A stretch of DNA of 64,000 nt from Butyrivibrio sp. VCB2006 (GTDB lineage Bacteria > Bacillota > Clostridia > Lachnospirales > Lachnospiraceae). The notes below the pieces were generated by a model, which saw nothing but the letters and a program-made list of their open reading frames with translations, made no database searches and was not told the DNA's origin. The translations under genes were made by a program, and so were the position numbers. The stretch's first letter is position 1, and every line of letters begins with the position of its first letter. Below, piece by piece: positions 63,248 to 64,000 of the stretch. The DNA lies in assembly GCF_000420945.1 (NCBI RefSeq), contig NZ_ATVX01000004.1, positions 62,001 through 126,000 of the forward strand, read 5' to 3'.

Positions 63248-64000
63248 GGAAGGCGGGATCTGTCTACAGCTACAAGAAAGGATCAGGCTTGGAAAAAGTA
63301 CTGGAGCGATGATATTCTCGTCACACTGCCAATAAAATCCATCATAGTTGGTGACATTATTGATGCCTTCAAGCGATTAACTGCAAGTCGAAGATATACA
63401 GCAAGGCAGATTTCTCAGGCAAAGAGTGTCTTAAAGCAGACATTTGACCATGCCATCTGGCTAAAGCTTATAGACTCCAACCCAGTTGTCGCAATGCCCA
63501 ACACCAGTTGCCCCAAGAAAGCAGCATCACACCATAAAAAGGCAACAACAATAGAGACCAGAAAGCTTCTGGACAATTATCTCTGTAATTTGCCAAAACA
63601 AGACGTGTACACCATTGCAATAAGGTTATGGCTTAATATTATGCAGCGTTCAGGAGAATGGCGTGCTCTAACATGGGATGATGTTGATTTTGAAAAAGGA
63701 ACCATAATTATAAGGCATTCAATGACCAAAAGAGAAATTGAAGGAAAAATGGTCAACGTTGATGATGAGCATCTGAAGGCTGATGAGATTGCCAGAGAAA
63801 TTCAGTTAACTGATAAGGCAGTTCTCATTTTAAAAGAGGCATATCTGCTCAACGGTCAGAAGCGTTATGTCTTCAATAGCTCTCGTGATGGTAAACTCCC
63901 GATTTCAGGCAACAGAGTAAATGAGAAAATCAAGGAATACTGCAAGAAAGTAGGTATCGAGCCCTTGTCTACTCATTGTCAGAGACGTGGTGCCATTCAG
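63248..64000 (+). pseudogene. tyrosine recombinase (integrase), 5'-truncated, runs off the window
   Basis: One frame is open from 63248 to the end of the window and reads 250 codons of phage-integrase catalytic domain. Landmarks are RYTARQISQAKSVLKQTFDH in the core-binding domain, LNIMQRSGEWRALTWDDVD with the first catalytic Arg, and THCQRRGAI with the His-x-x-Arg. Upstream the frame hits TGA and no start codon is present, so the N-terminal arm-binding region is missing. The gene probably belongs to a decayed mobile element that continues to the right; the catalytic Tyr lies outside the window. Confidence 0.7.

Overview
The window is chromosomal DNA of a Gram-positive anaerobe, most probably a Lachnospiraceae member near Butyrivibrio, Pseudobutyrivibrio or Roseburia. 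The evidence is a moderately low-GC sequence, the dgt-dnaG-rpoD-trmK gene order, SleB/PcsB-like wall enzymes, class C sortase pili, a flagellar hook gene, c-di-GMP enzymes, a GH51 arabinofuranosidase and a GH78 remnant typical of a plant-fibre degrader. The genus is inferred; no 16S rRNA gene is present.

Layout. 1-7.1 kb: partial GH51 enzyme, an XRE regulator/membrane protein pair, a 700-bp non-coding stretch with two unusual repeat structures, rnpB, a membrane diguanylate cyclase, a scar joining a GH78 tail to a 5'-truncated TetR gene, and a plsC/PAP2 lipid gene pair. 7.1-18.9 kb: secreted wall hydrolase, two paralogous lipoproteins with mobile-looking palindromes beside them, an ECF sigma/anti-sigma pair next to a VWA lipoprotein, and an EAL-sensor-GGDEF protein. 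19-26 kb: housekeeping cluster (dgt, dnaG, rpoD, trmK, TGS/uridine-kinase protein). 26-37.6 kb: large surface adhesin, small membrane proteins, a 1.7-kb-residue DUF4132 protein with its small partner, and a YitT transporter-like protein. 37.6-43 kb: a four-way-junction DNA/RNA element, three tRNA-Leu genes (one duplicated with its terminator around a LURP-one gene), then a mecA operon with a CIRCE operator over its promoter.

43.2-54.5 kb is the most interesting region: a complete sortase-assembled pilus operon (coiled-coil protein, signal peptidase I, 1709-residue tip adhesin, LPSTGG backbone pilin, class C sortase, LPQTG accessory pilin, second sortase). It is preceded by a cyclic-di-GMP-I (GEMM) riboswitch aptamer followed by an intrinsic terminator. 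Immediately upstream is a stand-alone flagellar hook gene with a sigma-28-like promoter, so adhesion and motility functions adjoin. Two c-di-GMP turnover proteins lie in the same window, giving a plausible local signalling circuit.

54.7-64 kb: flagellar hook gene, a small membrane protein, tRNA-dihydrouridine synthase, serine acetyltransferase, an iron-siderophore ABC operon with a palindromic operator candidate, and a tyrosine-recombinase fragment running off the right edge.
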